DNA of 64,000 nucleotides from Bradyrhizobium sp. WBAH42 (GTDB lineage: Bacteria; Pseudomonadota; Alphaproteobacteria; Rhizobiales; Xanthobacteraceae), in NCBI RefSeq assembly GCF_024585265.1, contig NZ_CP036533.1, positions 5,837,001-5,901,000 of the forward strand, written 5' to 3'. The notes beneath the pieces are model-generated. The model made no database searches. It had not been told where the DNA came from and worked only from the letters and a program-made list of their open reading frames with translations. Both the position numbers and the translations under genes were made by a program. Shown here one piece after another: positions 1 to 11,319 of this stretch. Positions within the stretch are counted from its first letter, which is position 1. The number at the start of each line of letters is the position of its first letter.

Positions 1-1
1 C

Positions 2-931
2 GACACCGCGACCAAGCGCGGCGCAGCGCTGACCAACCAGCTTCTCACCTTCGCCCGGCGGCAGAGCGTCAACCCGCAGGCGATCGATTTTGCCGAACGC
101 GTCGCGGCCATCCGCGAGGTGCTCGACGCGGGCGTCGGCAGCTCCGTGCGTATCGCCTTCGACATTCACTCCGACACCTGGCCGATCAAGGCCGACGTCT
201 CCGAGCTCGAGACCGCGCTGCTCAACCTCGTCATCAATGCCCGCGACGCGATGCCGGACGGCGGCACGGTGACGATCGCGGCACGCAACGTCGTGCTGAA
301 TGAGGCGCCCCTCGTCGGCGATTTCATCGCGATCGACGTCCGCGATACCGGGCTTGGAATTCCCTCCGACGTCCTCGACAAGATCTTCGAGCCGTTCTTC
401 ACGACCAAGGCGATCGGAAAAGGCACGGGCCTCGGCCTTTCGCAGGTCCACGGCTTCGCCCACCAGGCCGGCGGCACGGTGAAGGTGGCAAGCGAGCTCG
501 GCAAGGGCACGACATTCACCATCGTCCTGCCGCGCGGCACGGATGTGCCGTCGCGGGAGACGGCGGGAACGGCGTTCCGCGGCAGCGGCACGGTGCTGCT
601 GGTCGAGGACAATCCCGATGTCGCGCTGGTCAGTATCGGTCTTCTGGAGCAGCTCGGCTATCAGGTGCGCCGTGTCGCCGATGCCGAAGCGGCATTGCGC
701 GAGATCGAGAGCGACGGCGTCGATTTCGTGTTCTCGGACATCGTCATGCCCGGCAAGATGGACGGCCTCAGCCTCGCCCATCACCTTCGCCAGATCCGTC
801 CCGGCCTGCCGATCCTGCTCGCCACCGGTTACAGCGAGGTCGCCGCCGGCGTGCGCGGCGATTTCCCGATCCTGCGCAAGCCCTACGAGATCCACGAGCT
901 GAGCGAGGCGATCTCGAAACTGCCAAGGTGA
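2..931 (+). CDS. Hybrid sensor histidine kinase, C-terminal part (5' truncated by window edge)
   Basis: The frame is open from base 2, so the start lies outside the window. The first residues are the end of a HisKA dimerisation helix (ALTNQLLTFARRQ). A HATPase_c domain follows with N-box LVINARDAMPDGG, G1 box DTGLGIP and the FFTTK..GKGTGLGLSQ lid and G2 region. The last ~120 residues are a receiver domain with acidic VLLVEDN, phospho-acceptor Asp in FVFSDIVMPG and conserved Lys in LRKPYE. The protein should autophosphorylate on a His upstream of the window and pass phosphate to its own receiver. It resembles the C-terminal half of the kinase at 5935-8400. The input signal cannot be judged. 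Confidence 0.93.
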   Translation, partial: DTATKRGAALTNQLLTFARRQSVNPQAIDFAERVAAIREVLDAGVGSSVRIAFDIHSDTWPIKADVSELETALLNLVINARDAMPDGGTVTIAARNVVLNEAPLVGDFIAIDVRDTGLGIPSDVLDKIFEPFFTTKAIGKGTGLGLSQVHGFAHQAGGTVKVASELGKGTTFTIVLPRGTDVPSRETAGTAFRGSGTVLLVEDNPDVALVSIGLLEQLGYQVRRVADAEAALREIESDGVDFVFSDIVMPGKMDGLSLAHHLRQIRPGLPILLATGYSEVAAGVRGDFPILRKPYEIHELSEAISKLPR

Positions 932-944
932 ATGTTTCTTCTTC

Positions 945-1083
945 ACCTCTCCCCGCTTGCGGGGAGAGGTCGAATTCGATCGCAGATCGAATTCGGGTGA
1001 GGGGGTACAGGTCTTTCTACGACCGCTCGCGTTGAGAGAAGCCCCTCACCCTAACCCTCTCCCCGTAAGAACGGGGCGAGGGA
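945..1083. repeat. Dispersed CT-rich palindromic repeat
   Basis: This is an intergenic block of nested inverted repeats: CCTCTCCCCGC/GCGGGGAGAGG, then GAATTCGATC..GATCGAATTC, then CCCCTCACCC and CTCTCCCCG..CGGGGCGAG. A related block lies at 63503-63650. It follows the kinase gene and precedes the end of acyP, so it may also end transcription from both sides, but no U-tract is visible. Confidence 0.7.
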
Positions 1084-1109
1084 ACGCACCGCCTGCGGGG
1101 AAAGAACAC

Positions 1110-1409
1110 CTACACCGTCGGCAGTACGGAAAACGCTTCCCCTGCCCTGCGCAAATTCAGCTCATCCACGCTTGCGGTTTCACTGGTGACACTGTCGACG
1201 CGCGAGAGCGGCGGGCCGTGGCGGCACAGCGCGACCATGTCGGCAACGTGCGTCGGCGCACCCGCGAACAGCGCCTCCACGCTGCCGTCACGGCGGTTGC
1301 GGACCCAGCCTTCGAGGCCACACGCGGCGGCCTGGAACTCCACCCAGGCCCGATAACCGACGCCCTGCACGCGGCCGCGGATCATGACCTGGAGAATCAC
1401 CCGGCTCAT
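1110..1409 (-). CDS. acyP: Acylphosphatase
   Basis: A small cytosolic enzyme of about 99 residues hydrolysing the carboxyl-phosphate bond of acylphosphates. The acylphosphatase signature is clear: [12 protein letters not shown] supplies the phosphate-binding Arg and [13 protein letters not shown] the catalytic Asn. The start is placed at 1409 because its ATG overlaps the TGA of the upstream gene (ATGA). An in-frame ATG six codons further upstream exists but lies inside that gene. The overlap suggests translational coupling with the oxaloacetate decarboxylase at 1406-2272. The length is normal for the family. Confidence 0.93.
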   Translation of the reverse strand: MSRVILQVMIRGRVQGVGYRAWVEFQAAACGLEGWVRNRRDGSVEALFAGAPTHVADMVALCRHGPPLSRVDSVTSETASVDELNLRRAGEAFSVLPTV

Positions 1410-2272
1410 GGCTTCGATCCGAGCCAATCGGCGCTGCGCGCCTTGACCGCGGCCTCGCGCGCAACGCGGGCCATCAGCTCCGACGATGCCACGCCCTTGA
1501 GGCTCTTTGGCGCCGTGCCCTCGCGCAACGCCTTCTGCGTCTCGTAGACGGCTTGCATCGCCGCGGCGATCGGCGCATGGCCCTGCAGCGCGATCCGGAC
1601 GCGCTGACCCTGGAGATAATCGAGCCCGCTCAATTCCTCCGATGCGCCGCCGAGCACGATCGGCAGGCGGGTGGCGGCGGCGATGGCTTCGAGCTCGGCT
1701 CGCGACTTGATGCCGGTGAAAAACAGCGCATCGACGCCGGCCGCCTCATAAGCCTTGGCGCGGCGCACCGCATCCTCGATCGAGGTGATCGCGGCTGCGC
1801 CCGTGCGGCCCATGATGACCAGCGAGGGATCGCTGCGGCCGGCGAGCGCCGCCTTCATCTTGCCGACGCCCTCTTCGAGGGAGATCAGCTGCGCCTTCGT
1901 CTCACCAAATGCCGCCGGCAGCAGCGTGTCCTCGATGGTGAGGCCGGCCGCGCCGGCCGTCTCCAGCTCCTGCACCGTGCGGCGCACGTTGAGCGCATTG
2001 CCGTAGCCGTGATCGGCATCGACGAGCACCGGCAGCGCGGAGGCGCGGGACATCCGCCGCATCTGCTCGGCGAGCTCGGTGAGCGTGATCAGCGTGACAT
2101 CGGGGTCGCCGAGCACGGCGAGAGAGGCCACCGATCCGCCGAACATGCCGAGCGGAAAGCCGAGATCCTCGGCAATTCGGATCGAGATCGCGTCATAGAC
2201 CGAGCCGGGATGGACGCAAATTGGGCCCGACAGGGTGGAGCGCAGTTTCTCGCGGCGGGAACGAAAGGCCAT
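1406..2272 (-). CDS. Oxaloacetate decarboxylase (isocitrate lyase/PEP mutase superfamily)
   Basis: A 288-residue TIM-barrel enzyme of the isocitrate lyase/PEP mutase superfamily. Visible marks are the [18 protein letters not shown] opening, the Mg-binding loop VDADHGYGN near residue 94, and LTIEDT. The sequence matches my recollection of the Mg-dependent oxaloacetate decarboxylases annotated in Bradyrhizobium (oxaloacetate to pyruvate plus CO2). Other superfamily members (2-methylisocitrate lyase, carboxyphosphonoenolpyruvate mutase) are possible, but the KKCG-type lyase motif is absent. It is translated ahead of acyP with an ATGA overlap. ATG start with GAGGG upstream. Confidence 0.85.
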   Translation of the reverse strand: MAFRSRREKLRSTLSGPICVHPGSVYDAISIRIAEDLGFPLGMFGGSVASLAVLGDPDVTLITLTELAEQMRRMSRASALPVLVDADHGYGNALNVRRTVQELETAGAAGLTIEDTLLPAAFGETKAQLISLEEGVGKMKAALAGRSDPSLVIMGRTGAAAITSIEDAVRRAKAYEAAGVDALFFTGIKSRAELEAIAAATRLPIVLGGASEELSGLDYLQGQRVRIALQGHAPIAAAMQAVYETQKALREGTAPKSLKGVASSELMARVAREAAVKARSADWLGSKP

Positions 2273-2312
2273 GGTGCCCTCTCAATTGTTGCGACGCAGC
2301 CGCAACATACTC

Positions 2313-2392
2313 CGTCATTGCGAGCGCAGCGAAGCAATCCAGAATCTTTCCGCGGAGGCAGTCTGGATTGCTTCGCTGCGCTCGCAATGACG
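2313..2392. repeat. Palindromic dispersed repeat, 31-bp perfect arms
   Basis: The left arm 2313-2343 begins CGTCATTGCGAGCGCAGCGA. It is the exact reverse complement of the right arm 2362-2392, with an 18-nt loop. A second two-armed copy lies at 40099-40179 and a single arm at 8433-8463. It sits between two minus-strand genes and would form a very stable hairpin in RNA. Confidence 0.9.
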
Positions 2393-2429
2393 GTGTTGAT
2401 GGGGCCCGACGAGAGCCCCACTCACACGC

Positions 2430-4445
<2,016 letters not shown>

Positions 4446-4634
4446 GCTTTTCTTGAGTCTCGACCTTGGGCGGGACCCCTTCCCTGGCCGTTCGAGCCTA
4501 TGGGAGGGGCCGTGTGGCTCCCGTGGTACATCAAAATGGGCCGGAGGCAACGGTCTAAATCCGGGGACTCTGGCGTACCAGCGCAAGACCGAAATGGGCC
4601 ACCCGGCGCGCCCTGGGCACGCCGTGCGGCATCC

Positions 4635-5705
4635 CTAGGGCTTCCCAGGCTTGGCCACGTCCCGAACCAGGTCATGGATGAAGCCCAGCTTGCCGACCAC
4701 CGCGGACGACAGGATAAAGGGATAGAGGTCGCGCAGGCCCATAGCGCGGTTGACGCTGTTCATGGCGAAGGTGAAGGGCAGCCATGCGTTCACCAGCGCC
4801 TCGACATCCCTCGCTTCGTAGGGGTTGAAGCGGATGCGCGCGGTCAACTCCCCGCCGCGGTCGATCTTGGGACGCACCTCCATGCCGAACTCGGCGGCCA
4901 TTTCCAGGGTGTCGACGATGTGGAGGTAATGCGCCCAGGTCTCGGCAAAATCCTCCCAGGGGTGGGTCGTGGCATAGGCCGAGACGTAGTTCTGCTGCCA
5001 GTCCGGCGGCGGCCCTTCGGCGTAGTGACGCTGCAACGCCTGGCCGTAATCGACGGAATCATCGCCGAAGACGGCGCGGCACTGGTCGAGCTTGCCGCCA
5101 TCGCGCACCAGCACGTCCCAGAAATAGTGCCCGACCTCGTGGCGGAAATGCCCGAGCAGCGTCCGGTACGGCTCGCCCATCTCGAGCCGGCGCCGCTCGC
5201 GCTCGATGTCGTCGGCCTCGGTCAGTGCGATCGTGATCAGGCCGTTGTCGTGGCCGGTCATCACCTTCTCGCCGCTGTGCGGATCATCGGCGAGAAAATT
5301 AAAGATCAGGCCATGCTCGGGATTGTCCTGGCGGGTCTGAAGCGGCAGCTTCCAGCGGATCAGGGAATAGAATAGACGGTGTTTTGCCACCTCCAGCTCG
5401 CGCCAGCCGGCGAGCTGCGCCGGATCCGAGAGGTTTGGCACCGTCCCATTGTGACGGCAGGCGCGGCAATAGCCAGTGGTATCGGCGGCGTCGGTCAGCC
5501 AGTTGCAGGCGTCGTACTCGGCATTCCGGCACAGCATCCGGCTTTCGCCCTTGTCGGCGAGGATTCTCCATGCCGCCCCGTCGGCCTCGATCGCCGACAT
5601 CGTCTCCTTCTCCGGCAGGAAGGCGATCCGATGGCCGCAGCGTTCGCAGGCGCGGTTCTCGAAATAGAGGACGTTGCCGCAGGCCTGGCAGACAAAGAGC
5701 TTCAA
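4635..5705 (-). CDS. Zinc-ribbon putative zinc metallopeptidase
   Basis: A 356-residue protein with an N-terminal zinc ribbon (CQAC at residues 6-9, CERC at 20-23), a second Cys cluster (C59, C67, C80, C83) and a gluzincin-like HEVGH at 189-193. This is the layout of the zinc-ribbon plus Peptidase_Mx-type proteins of alphaproteobacteria. The substrate is unknown. No signal peptide is visible, so it is probably cytoplasmic. The start is a TTG at 5705 preceded by GAGG eight bases upstream; the zinc ribbon begins immediately after it, which supports this unusual start. Confidence 0.85.
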   Translation of the reverse strand: MKLFVCQACGNVLYFENRACERCGHRIAFLPEKETMSAIEADGAAWRILADKGESRMLCRNAEYDACNWLTDAADTTGYCRACRHNGTVPNLSDPAQLAGWRELEVAKHRLFYSLIRWKLPLQTRQDNPEHGLIFNFLADDPHSGEKVMTGHDNGLITIALTEADDIERERRRLEMGEPYRTLLGHFRHEVGHYFWDVLVRDGGKLDQCRAVFGDDSVDYGQALQRHYAEGPPPDWQQNYVSAYATTHPWEDFAETWAHYLHIVDTLEMAAEFGMEVRPKIDRGGELTARIRFNPYEARDVEALVNAWLPFTFAMNSVNRAMGLRDLYPFILSSAVVGKLGFIHDLVRDVAKPGKP

Positions 5706-5934
5706 GATTTAGCCTCGTGGGAAAGGAAAGCTTGTAAGAGAGCTGGCGCCTCGCGACGACGCATCAATCAGCCGATCGTTCCAGTATTCGGAACAAATTG
5801 CCAGACCGGACGTTGCCACCGCGTACTTCTCCACGTTCAGGCTCGCGCCACCATTTCCGGGCACCACCTGCCCTCTAAACAATGGCCATCACGCCCCGTC
5901 TGTGTGAATATCGGTCCGGCACGCGCGCACCTAG

Positions 5935-8400
5935 ATGACAACGGCCGATGCCTTGAACGATCCCTTGCCCGAAACCATCGCCGCCGAAAGGCTGCGCCAG
6001 CACCTCGAAGACGTCGCGCGCGAGCGCGACAACGCTTATCGCGCGCTGCAGGAGCGCGAGGCCGAGCTGGCGCGCATCCAGCGCATCGGCAAGGTCGGCG
6101 GCGTCGAGGTCGATTTCCGCGAAGGCTTCAAGAACCGTCGCTCGCCCGAATATCTGATGATCCACGGCCTCCCGCCGGAAGCCGCCGAGGAGTCGCACGA
6201 GGATTGGGTCAACCGTATCCATCCCGACGACCGCGACGCTACCGTCAAGCATTTCTTCGAAGCTCTCGCCGGAGCGAGCGAAGACTATAGCGCTGAATAC
6301 CGCATCATCCGCCCCAGCGACGGCGAGACCCGCTGGATCCGGGTGGTCGCCAAGATCGAGCGCGACAAGGACGGCCGCGCCATCCGGCTCGTCGGCGCCC
6401 ATATCGATATGACCGACCAGGCGCTGGCGCGCGAGACACTTCGCGAAAGCGAGGAGCGCTTCCGGCTGATCGCCGACAGCGCGCCGGTGCCGATCTGGGT
6501 CACCAAGCTCGACCGCAAGCGGTCCTTCGCCAACCAGGCCTATGTCGATTTCGTCGGCCTGCCCTACGATCAGGCCATCGATTTTGACTGGCGCAAGGTG
6601 CTGCACCCCGACGACCTGCCGCACGTGCTGCAGCAATCCGTCCAGGGTGAAGCGTCCCTCAAGCCCTTCGTGCTGGAAGCGCGTTACAAGAACGCCAGCG
6701 GCGAATGGCGCTGGCTGCGCTCGGAATCGCAGCCGCGCTGGGATGCGACCGGCAAGCATATCGGCTTCATCGGCGTCGCCCACGACGTCACCGTCGCCAA
6801 GCAGGCCGAGATCGAGCTCAGGCGGCTGAACGAGACGCTCGAAGAGCGCATCGCCGAGCGCACCGCCGAGCTCGAAGCCAACCAGGCGCGGCTGCGCGCG
6901 ATCCTGGAGACCAGCAATCAGTATCAGGGCCTGGTCAATCTCGAGGGCGAACTGGTCTACGCCAACAAGACCGCGCTCGCCGGCATCAAGGCGAATTCCG
7001 CCGACGTGATCGGAAAGCCGTTCTGGGACACGCCCTGGTTCACCGGCACCGACGGTATGAGTGCCGCCGTGCGCGAGGCCTTCGAGACGGTGCTCAAAGG
7101 CGAACCCGTGCGGCTGGAGATGCGCCTGCGCCTTCCCGTCGGCGAGCGCGATTTCGACTTCGGCATGCGGCCCGTGCTCGACCGCCACGGCGCCATCACC
7201 GGCGCCGTGCCCGAGGCGGTCGACATCACCGAGCGGCGTCGCGGCGAGGAAGCGCTGCGGCAGTCGCAGAAGATGGAGGCGATCGGTCAGCTCACCGGCG
7301 GCGTCGCGCACGACTTCAACAATCTCCTCACCATCATCCGCTCGGCGACCGATTTCCTGCGCCGGCGCGAGCTGCCGGAGGAGCGCCGCCGCCGCTACGT
7401 CGATGCCATCTCCGAGACGGTCGAGCGCGCCTCCAAGCTGACCGCGCAGCTTCTGGCCTTCGCGCGCCGCCAGCCGCTCAAGCCGCAGATCTTCAACGTC
7501 GGCAGTCAGGTCGAGGGCGTGGCGCAGCTGGTCCGGCCGCTGGTCGGCGGTCGCATCGAGATCGCCGTGGAGATTCAGGACGCCGATTGCTTCACGGTGG
7601 CCGACATCGCCCAGTTCGAGGCTGCGCTGATCAACCTCGCCATCAACGCCCGTGATGCCATGGACGGTGAAGGCCGCCTCACCATCGCCGTGCGCAAGGT
7701 CTCGGGAATCCCGAGCCTGCGCGCACAATCGGCGCGCGGCGGCGACTATGTCGCGATCTCCGTCAGCGACACCGGCAGCGGCATCGCGCCGGAACATCTC
7801 GACTCGATCTTCGAGCCGTTCTTCACCACCAAGGAGGTCGGCAAGGGCACCGGCCTCGGCCTCAGCCAGGCCTTCGGCTTCGCGAAGCAGTCCGAGGGTG
7901 ACATTGCTGTGACGAGCACGCCGGGCAAGGGCGCGACCTTCACCATCTATCTGCCGCGGGCGCAAAGCCCGGCGACGGACAAGGAAGCCGCGGCGCTGAG
8001 CCACGAGGCGGCCACGACCGGGCGTGGCTATCGCGTGCTCGTGGTCGAGGACGATGACGAGGTCGGCCGCTTCTCCACCGAGCTCTTGGAGGATCTCGGC
8101 TATGCCGTCCGCCGCGCTGCCAATGCGAACGCGGCGCTGGCGATCCTCGGCGAAAACGAATTTGCCGTCGACCTCGTGTTCTCCGACGTCATCATGCCCG
8201 GAATGAACGGCGTCGAGCTCGCCGGCATCATCCGCGAGCGCTATCCAGGCCTGCCCGTGGTGCTCACCTCCGGCTACAGCAACGTGCTCGCCGAGAACGC
8301 CCACCGCGGTTTCGAGCTGATCCAGAAGCCGTATTCGGTGGAATCGCTCTCGCGCATCCTGCGCAAGGCGATCACGGAGAAGCTATCGGTGGCAAGGTGA
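5935..8400 (+). CDS. Multi-PAS hybrid sensor histidine kinase
   Basis: An 821-residue soluble hybrid kinase without transmembrane segments. A short N-terminal coiled coil is followed by three PAS modules: about residues 45-165 (ending AHIDMTDQ), 170-290 (IGVAHDVTVAKQ) and 310-430 (AVDITERRRGEE), with a coiled coil (EERIAERTAELEANQ) between the last two. HisKA has the phospho-accepting His at residue 459 (GGVAHDFNNLL). HATPase_c and a C-terminal receiver (LVVEDDDEVGRF, LVFSDVIMPGMNG, LIQKPY) follow. It should sense a cytoplasmic signal, possibly redox or small-molecule. No response regulator gene is adjacent. The upstream 229 bases hold no gene that I can see. Confidence 0.93.
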   Translation: MTTADALNDPLPETIAAERLRQHLEDVARERDNAYRALQEREAELARIQRIGKVGGVEVDFREGFKNRRSPEYLMIHGLPPEAAEESHEDWVNRIHPDDRDATVKHFFEALAGASEDYSAEYRIIRPSDGETRWIRVVAKIERDKDGRAIRLVGAHIDMTDQALARETLRESEERFRLIADSAPVPIWVTKLDRKRSFANQAYVDFVGLPYDQAIDFDWRKVLHPDDLPHVLQQSVQGEASLKPFVLEARYKNASGEWRWLRSESQPRWDATGKHIGFIGVAHDVTVAKQAEIELRRLNETLEERIAERTAELEANQARLRAILETSNQYQGLVNLEGELVYANKTALAGIKANSADVIGKPFWDTPWFTGTDGMSAAVREAFETVLKGEPVRLEMRLRLPVGERDFDFGMRPVLDRHGAITGAVPEAVDITERRRGEEALRQSQKMEAIGQLTGGVAHDFNNLLTIIRSATDFLRRRELPEERRRRYVDAISETVERASKLTAQLLAFARRQPLKPQIFNVGSQVEGVAQLVRPLVGGRIEIAVEIQDADCFTVADIAQFEAALINLAINARDAMDGEGRLTIAVRKVSGIPSLRAQSARGGDYVAISVSDTGSGIAPEHLDSIFEPFFTTKEVGKGTGLGLSQAFGFAKQSEGDIAVTSTPGKGATFTIYLPRAQSPATDKEAAALSHEAATTGRGYRVLVVEDDDEVGRFSTELLEDLGYAVRRAANANAALAILGENEFAVDLVFSDVIMPGMNGVELAGIIRERYPGLPVVLTSGYSNVLAENAHRGFELIQKPYSVESLSRILRKAITEKLSVAR

Positions 8401-8432
8401 GTGTGACATTCGCTAGAAGCTGCCACAAATTC

Positions 8433-8463
8433 CGTCATTGCGAGCGCAGCGAAGCAATCCAGA
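8433..8463. repeat. Single arm of the 31-bp palindromic repeat
   Basis: These 31 bases match the left arm of the repeat at 2313-2392 (CGTCATTGCGAGCGCAGCGA...CCAGA), but no second arm follows. The copy looks like a decayed or half element in the 152-base gap before the transporter gene. Confidence 0.85.
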
Positions 8464-8552
8464 CTGTTCCTGCGGCAAGACTCTGGGGGAAGACAGCCGT
8501 TCTGACATCGGTTATCGATGCCGAATGACTGACCGAACCTCAAGGACTGACC

Positions 8553-9803
8553 GTGCCGTCTAACGCCATCTGGGCCTGGAGCATCACCGCCGTTGCGACC
8601 GCAGGCGTCATCATCCGGCCCCTATCCCTGCCCGAGGCGATCTGGGCCGTGATCGGCGCGAGCGCGCTGGTGCTGCTCGGCTTGCTGCCGTGGCAGGACG
8701 CCCTTGTCGGCATCGAGAAAGGTGTCGACGTCTATCTCTTCCTGATCGGCATGATGCTGATCGCCGAACTGGCGCGGCTTGAAGGCCTGTTCGATTATCT
8801 CGCCGCGCTTGCGGTGGAATATGCACGTGGCTCGCCGCAGCGGTTGTTCCTGCTGATCTACCTCGTCGGCACGCTGGTGACGGTGCTGCTCTCCAACGAT
8901 GCCACCGCGATCGTGCTGACGCCGGCCGTCTATGCCGCGACGCGCGCGGCCGGCGCGAAGCCGCTGCCCTATCTGTTCGTCTGCGCCTTCATTGCCAATG
9001 CCGCGAGTTTCGTGCTGCCGATCTCCAACCCCGCCAACCTCGTCGTGTTCGGCGCGCACATGCCGCACCTGACGGAATGGCTGCGCCTGTTCGCCCTGCC
9101 CTCGGCGGCGTCGATCCTGCTGACCTACATCGTGCTGCGCCTGACCCAGCACCGCGCGCTGAAGGAAGAGACGATCGCGCGCAGCGTGCCGCATCCAAAG
9201 CTCGGACGCGGCGGCAAGCTCACCGCAATAGGCATCGTCGCGATCGGCATCGTGCTGGTCACGGCGTCGGCGCTGGACAGGCAATTGGGTCTGCCGACCT
9301 TCGTCTGCGGCGTGGCGACGGCCGCCATCGTGCTGCTGATCAACCGGCAATCGCCCTTGCCCGTGCTGCGCGGCGTGTCCTGGAGCGTGCTGCCGCTGGT
9401 CGGCGGGCTCTTTGTCATGGTCGAAGCGCTGGTGAAGACCGGCGTGATCGCGCAGCTCAGCGCGCTGCTGCATCAGGCGGTGGCGCAGTCCGTGACGAAG
9501 GCCGCCTGGAGTGTCGGTATAGCCACCGCGCTCGCCGACAACATCGCCAACAACCTCCCGGTCGGCCTCGTCGCCGGCTCGGTCGCCGCCAGCGATCATC
9601 TGCCCGCGCCGGTGGTCAGCGCCATCCTGATCGGCGTCGATCTCGGCCCCAATCTGTCGGTCACCGGCTCGCTCGCCACGATCCTCTGGCTGGTCGCGCT
9701 CCGGCGCGAGAAGATCGAGGTCGGCGCCTGGCCATTCCTCAAGCTCGGCCTGCTGGTGACGCCGCCGGCCCTGATCGCGGCGCTAGCCGCCGCGATCAGA
9801 TAG
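8553..9803 (+). CDS. ArsB/NhaD-family anion transporter (putative arsenite or anion permease)
   Basis: A 416-residue polytopic inner-membrane protein with about 10-12 hydrophobic segments. ArsB/NhaD ion-transporter superfamily features include VLLSNDATAIVLTPAVYA, ISNPANLVVFGAHMP and, in the second half, ALADNIANNLPVGL and LIGVDLGPNLSVTGSLATILW. The paired N-D-A and N-N motifs are typical of this fold. Family members export arsenite or exchange Na+/H+ or carboxylates. No arsR, arsC or arsA is adjacent, so arsenite as substrate is only a guess. It starts with GTG. It converges on the MFS gene with a 9-base gap. Confidence 0.8.
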   Translation: MPSNAIWAWSITAVATAGVIIRPLSLPEAIWAVIGASALVLLGLLPWQDALVGIEKGVDVYLFLIGMMLIAELARLEGLFDYLAALAVEYARGSPQRLFLLIYLVGTLVTVLLSNDATAIVLTPAVYAATRAAGAKPLPYLFVCAFIANAASFVLPISNPANLVVFGAHMPHLTEWLRLFALPSAASILLTYIVLRLTQHRALKEETIARSVPHPKLGRGGKLTAIGIVAIGIVLVTASALDRQLGLPTFVCGVATAAIVLLINRQSPLPVLRGVSWSVLPLVGGLFVMVEALVKTGVIAQLSALLHQAVAQSVTKAAWSVGIATALADNIANNLPVGLVAGSVAASDHLPAPVVSAILIGVDLGPNLSVTGSLATILWLVALRREKIEVGAWPFLKLGLLVTPPALIAALAAAIR

Positions 9804-9812
9804 CACTCATCT

Positions 9813-11177
9813 TCAGTCGTTCTCGTAGCCGTAGACTTCCGGCAGGATGAAGATTGCCGCGAGCAATCCGATCAGCGGGAAGATCGCGACCATCAGCGTG
9901 GCGTTCGCCTGCCCGATCGCGGCAAACACCGTCGGGAACAGGAAGATCGCCAGGAACGACGGCAGTTTCACGAACATGTAGGCGAAGCCGCTGGCGGTGC
10001 CGCGATATTGCGGACGGGCGACCATGGTCGGGATGGTCATGCAATTCGAGGCGTCCCAATAGTGGCCCCACAGCATGCCGGCCGCGGCGAACGGCAGCAG
10101 CATCTTGTTGTCGGTGTAGAGCGCGAACGCGGCGACCAGCAGCGATACCAGCACGATGGAGAAGCCCGCGATGGAGATGCCGCGATGGCCGATTTTCGGC
10201 GTCAGCAGCGGCCCGACCCATCCCGACAGCGCTGCGAAGGAAAACAGCGCCATTGTCACCAGGTTGATGCCGAGCACGCTCGACACGCCGACCATCACGA
10301 ACAGCACCGGCAGGTAGAACGCGAAGGTCGAGAACTCGCTGGCCTGCGCGAAGCAGGCGATCCAGCCATACAACGTGGCGCGCCAACGAATCGGATCTTT
10401 CTTGAGGTCGGCGAGGAACGCGCGGGTGCTGGTTTTGGGAACCACGACGTCCCGATCCGGCAGCATGTCGAGATTGTCGTTGAACATCTCGCGCGCGACC
10501 TGCTTGGCTTCCCGATAGCGGCCCTTCTGCACCAGCCACACCGCCGTCTCCGGCACGTCGTGACGCATGATGAGGATGATCAGCGCCGGCACCGCGCCGA
10601 GGCCGAGCGTCACGCGCCACAGCATCTCGTGGTTCATGTCGACCAGAAGGAAGATTACGATGACGCCGATGGTGAGGACCTCACCGACGGCGAACATGAA
10701 CTGCCAGCGGTTGCCCATGACCTCGCGCTCGCCCTTGGCCATGGATTCCATGATGTAGGTGTAGCCGGTCGAGATGTCCGAGCCGAGCGGAATGCCGAGC
10801 AGGAAGCGGATCACGACGAGCCAGCCGACGCTGGGCACGAAGGCTTGCGCCAGCGCCAGCACGATGAACAGCACCATCGTGACCAGGAACATCACGCGGC
10901 GGCCGATCTTGTCCGACAGCCAGCCGCCGAGCAGCGCACCGATCAGCGCCCCACCTTGCGTGCCCGCGGCGGCAAGGCCGAGCATCAGCGGATCGGGATT
11001 GTACTGCTCCTTGATGAAGATCAGCACGAAGGCGATCGAATAGAGGTCCCAGGCCTCGACCAGGATGGAGGCCATCATCAGCCAGCCGACCTTGTTGCCC
11101 TTGGGACTGTAGTTCGTGATGAGGTAGCGGACCGCGGCTTCGCTCGCGGTCGCTTGTGGCATCGCCATCGTTGACAT
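9813..11177 (-). CDS. MFS transporter, probably for a sugar acid
   Basis: A 454-residue major facilitator with 12 predicted membrane spans. The sugar/metabolite-porter motif GGWLSDKIGRR follows TM2, and RFLLGIPLGSDIS matches the TM4-5 motif. The central loop (about residues 205-260) holds DVPETAVWLVQKGR, like the PESPRWL motif of sugar porters. It lies downstream of the GntR regulator on the same strand and near the hexonate enzymes at 12264-15301, so uptake of an aldonate or a related sugar acid is the natural inference. No substrate can be read from the sequence. Confidence 0.85.
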   Translation of the reverse strand: MSTMAMPQATASEAAVRYLITNYSPKGNKVGWLMMASILVEAWDLYSIAFVLIFIKEQYNPDPLMLGLAAAGTQGGALIGALLGGWLSDKIGRRVMFLVTMVLFIVLALAQAFVPSVGWLVVIRFLLGIPLGSDISTGYTYIMESMAKGEREVMGNRWQFMFAVGEVLTIGVIVIFLLVDMNHEMLWRVTLGLGAVPALIILIMRHDVPETAVWLVQKGRYREAKQVAREMFNDNLDMLPDRDVVVPKTSTRAFLADLKKDPIRWRATLYGWIACFAQASEFSTFAFYLPVLFVMVGVSSVLGINLVTMALFSFAALSGWVGPLLTPKIGHRGISIAGFSIVLVSLLVAAFALYTDNKMLLPFAAAGMLWGHYWDASNCMTIPTMVARPQYRGTASGFAYMFVKLPSFLAIFLFPTVFAAIGQANATLMVAIFPLIGLLAAIFILPEVYGYEND

Positions 11178-11201
11178 TCTTCTTCCTTTCTTCAGAACTC
11201 T

Positions 11202-11319
11202 CCAAAGCGCGATGAGATCAGGATCTCATCGCGCTTTAGCTTGTTGTGTTGTGCATGATCGCTTCGGAAAACCGCTGCACACTTTGCGCGAGCGCGGCCC
11301 TTCGGGTCCGGACCATGCT
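11202..11319. repeat. Dispersed repeat with 16-bp perfect palindrome
   Basis: The block contains AAAGCGCGATGAGATC (11204-11219) and its exact reverse complement (11222-11237) with a 2-nt spacer. A degenerate copy follows of the GCATGATC..TCGGAAAACCGC..GGACCATGC element, which I remember as widespread between Bradyrhizobium genes. It separates the GntR gene from the MFS gene downstream and would form a strong RNA hairpin there. Confidence 0.7.

Noticed and set aside
5875..8304. An 809-codon open frame on the minus strand opposite the multi-PAS kinase
   Set aside because: It is a shadow of the kinase gene: compositional bias only, no motif, and the opposite strand has a complete HisKA/HATPase/receiver protein.
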